Source: Clostridia bacterium (lineage in GTDB: Bacteria > Bacillota > Clostridia > TANB77 > CAG-508). Taken from it: DNA of 5,302 nucleotides. How positions within the stretch are numbered: position 1 is the stretch's first letter; every line of letters starts with the position of its first letter. Below, one piece after another: positions 4,336 through 5,302 of the stretch. The notes under the pieces are model-generated. The model saw only the letters and a program-made list of their open reading frames with translations. It was not told the origin of the DNA and did not search any database. The stretch lies in the NCBI GenBank assembly GCA_022790685.1, contig JAAVXQ010000140.1, forward strand, positions 1-5,302, given 5' to 3'. Made by a program: the position numbers and the translations under genes.

Positions 4336-5302
4336 TTATTCTTCAGGTTCTGTTTCTTGTTCTTCATCTATTTCTTCTTCTACTAATGCATTTTCAAAGG
4401 CTTTAGAAAAATTATCTCTAATTTTCTTATCAAGTTCTGCACTTAATTTTGGATTTTCTTCTATATATTTTTTAACATTTTCTCTACCTTGTCCAATTCT
4501 GTCTCCATTATAACTAAACCATGATCCACTTTTTTCAATAATATTTAAGTTTACAGCTAAATCTAACAGACTTCCTTCTTTTGAAATTCCCTTTCCATAA
4601 ACTATATCAAATTCAGCCTCTCTAAATGGTGGAGCTACTTTATTCTTTACTACTTTTACTCTTGTTCTACTTCCTACAACATTACCATCTTGTTTAATAT
4701 TTTCAACTTTTCTTATATCCATTCTTACTGAAGCATAAAATTTTAGCGCTCTTCCTCCTGTGGTGGTTTCTGGATTTCCGAACATAACTCCAACTTTTTC
4801 TCTTAATTGGTTTATAAATATTATTATTGCATTTGTTTTATTTATTGCTCCTGCTAATTTTCTTAGAGCTTGTGACATAAGTCTTGCTTGAAGACCAATA
4901 TGAGAATCTCCCATATCTCCATCAATTTCAGCCTTTGGAACTAACGCTGCTACCGAATCTACTACTATTATGTCTATTGCTCCACTTCTTATTAAAGCTT
5001 CAGCTATTTCTAAAGCCTGTTCTCCTGTATCAGGTTGTGATACTATTAAATTATCAATATCTACACCTATTTTTCTAGCATATACAGGATCTAGTGCATG
5101 TTCAGCATCTATAAAAGCTGCTTCTCCACCATTTTTTTGAACTTCTGCAACAGCATGTAATGCAAGTGTTGTTTTTCCAGAAGATTCTGGACCATATATT
5201 TCAACTATTCTTCCTTTAGGAATTCCTCCTATTCCTAGTGCTATATCTAAACTTAAAGCTCCTGTTGAAACTGCTTCTACATTCATTGATTTAAATTCTC
5301 CA
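4336..5302 (-). CDS. recA: Recombinase RecA, 5' end outside window
   Basis: RecA forms ATP-dependent filaments on single-stranded DNA, drives homologous strand exchange and triggers LexA self-cleavage. The frame is open to the window edge, reading GEFKS before MNVEAVSTGALSLD. In full-length RecA this methionine is internal, at about residue 38-40, so it is not the start; roughly 40 codons are missing. Visible parts include Walker A GPESSGKTT, the EHALDPVYARKIGVD segment, Walker B IIVVDSVAAL, the L1/L2 region with INQLREKVGVMFGNPETTTG, RALKFYASVRMDIRK, and an acidic C-terminal tail EEEIDEEQETEPEE typical of RecA. No intein or break is seen. It heads the minus-strand operon; its promoter and any LexA box are beyond the window. 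Confidence 0.98.
   Translation of the reverse strand, partial: GEFKSMNVEAVSTGALSLDIALGIGGIPKGRIVEIYGPESSGKTTLALHAVAEVQKNGGEAAFIDAEHALDPVYARKIGVDIDNLIVSQPDTGEQALEIAEALIRSGAIDIIVVDSVAALVPKAEIDGDMGDSHIGLQARLMSQALRKLAGAINKTNAIIIFINQLREKVGVMFGNPETTTGGRALKFYASVRMDIRKVENIKQDGNVVGSRTRVKVVKNKVAPPFREAEFDIVYGKGISKEGSLLDLAVNLNIIEKSGSWFSYNGDRIGQGRENVKKYIEENPKLSAELDKKIRDNFSKAFENALVEEEIDEEQETEPEE

Noticed and set aside
4884..5078. Plus-strand open frame of 64 codons within recA
   Set aside because: Leucine-rich antisense frame to a firmly identified recA; no ribosome binding site.
5284..5286. ATG as the start of recA
   Set aside because: The frame stays open upstream and reads GEFKS, matching the region before the internal Met of full-length RecA, so the start is outside the window.
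1..5302. CRISPR array, tRNA, rRNA or insertion sequence
   Set aside because: No regularly spaced repeats, no cloverleaf or rRNA segments, and no transposase-like frame or terminal inverted repeats were seen.

Overview
The window is AT-rich bacterial chromosome (about 24% G+C in the recG segment, hand count). Arginine is written almost only as AGA there, and Shine-Dalgarno sites are clear. The gene content (RecA, RecX, ScpA, a DUF2953/YtfI-like protein, the sporulation protein YtfJ/GerW, RecG) points to a low-GC Firmicute, most likely an endospore-forming member of the Clostridia. The exact taxon cannot be read from the sequence.

All recognised housekeeping genes lie on the minus strand, so the map reads from right to left. 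The window opens inside recA, whose first roughly 40 codons are outside. It is followed by a MazG-like nucleotide pyrophosphohydrolase, recX and scpA. Gaps are short and recX overlaps or abuts scpA, so this looks like one operon of recombination, nucleotide sanitation and chromosome-condensation genes. It ends at a strong intrinsic terminator (2606-2675). scpB, the usual partner of scpA, is not downstream.

Next come a DUF2953 membrane protein and YtfJ, the pair called ytfI-ytfJ in Bacillus. YtfJ carries an unusual charged C-terminal tail. At the far left is the start of recG, cut off by the window edge, with its own extended -10 promoter.

Between ytfJ and recG is a 726-base interval holding the one unfamiliar element. 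It is a plus-strand unit of about 0.55 kb: a promoter with a perfect TATAAT, a structured leader, two small genes of 56 and 58 codons with near-ideal ribosome binding sites, and a hairpin shared with the convergent ytfJ end. The two small proteins start M(R/K)HF, align without gaps and look like diverged tandem duplicates. Their G+C (about 31% and 36%) and CGN arginine codons differ from their neighbours. The leader hairpin can mask the first ribosome binding site, and a hairpin followed by seven T residues lies at the end of the first gene. I do not recognise the family and assign no function.
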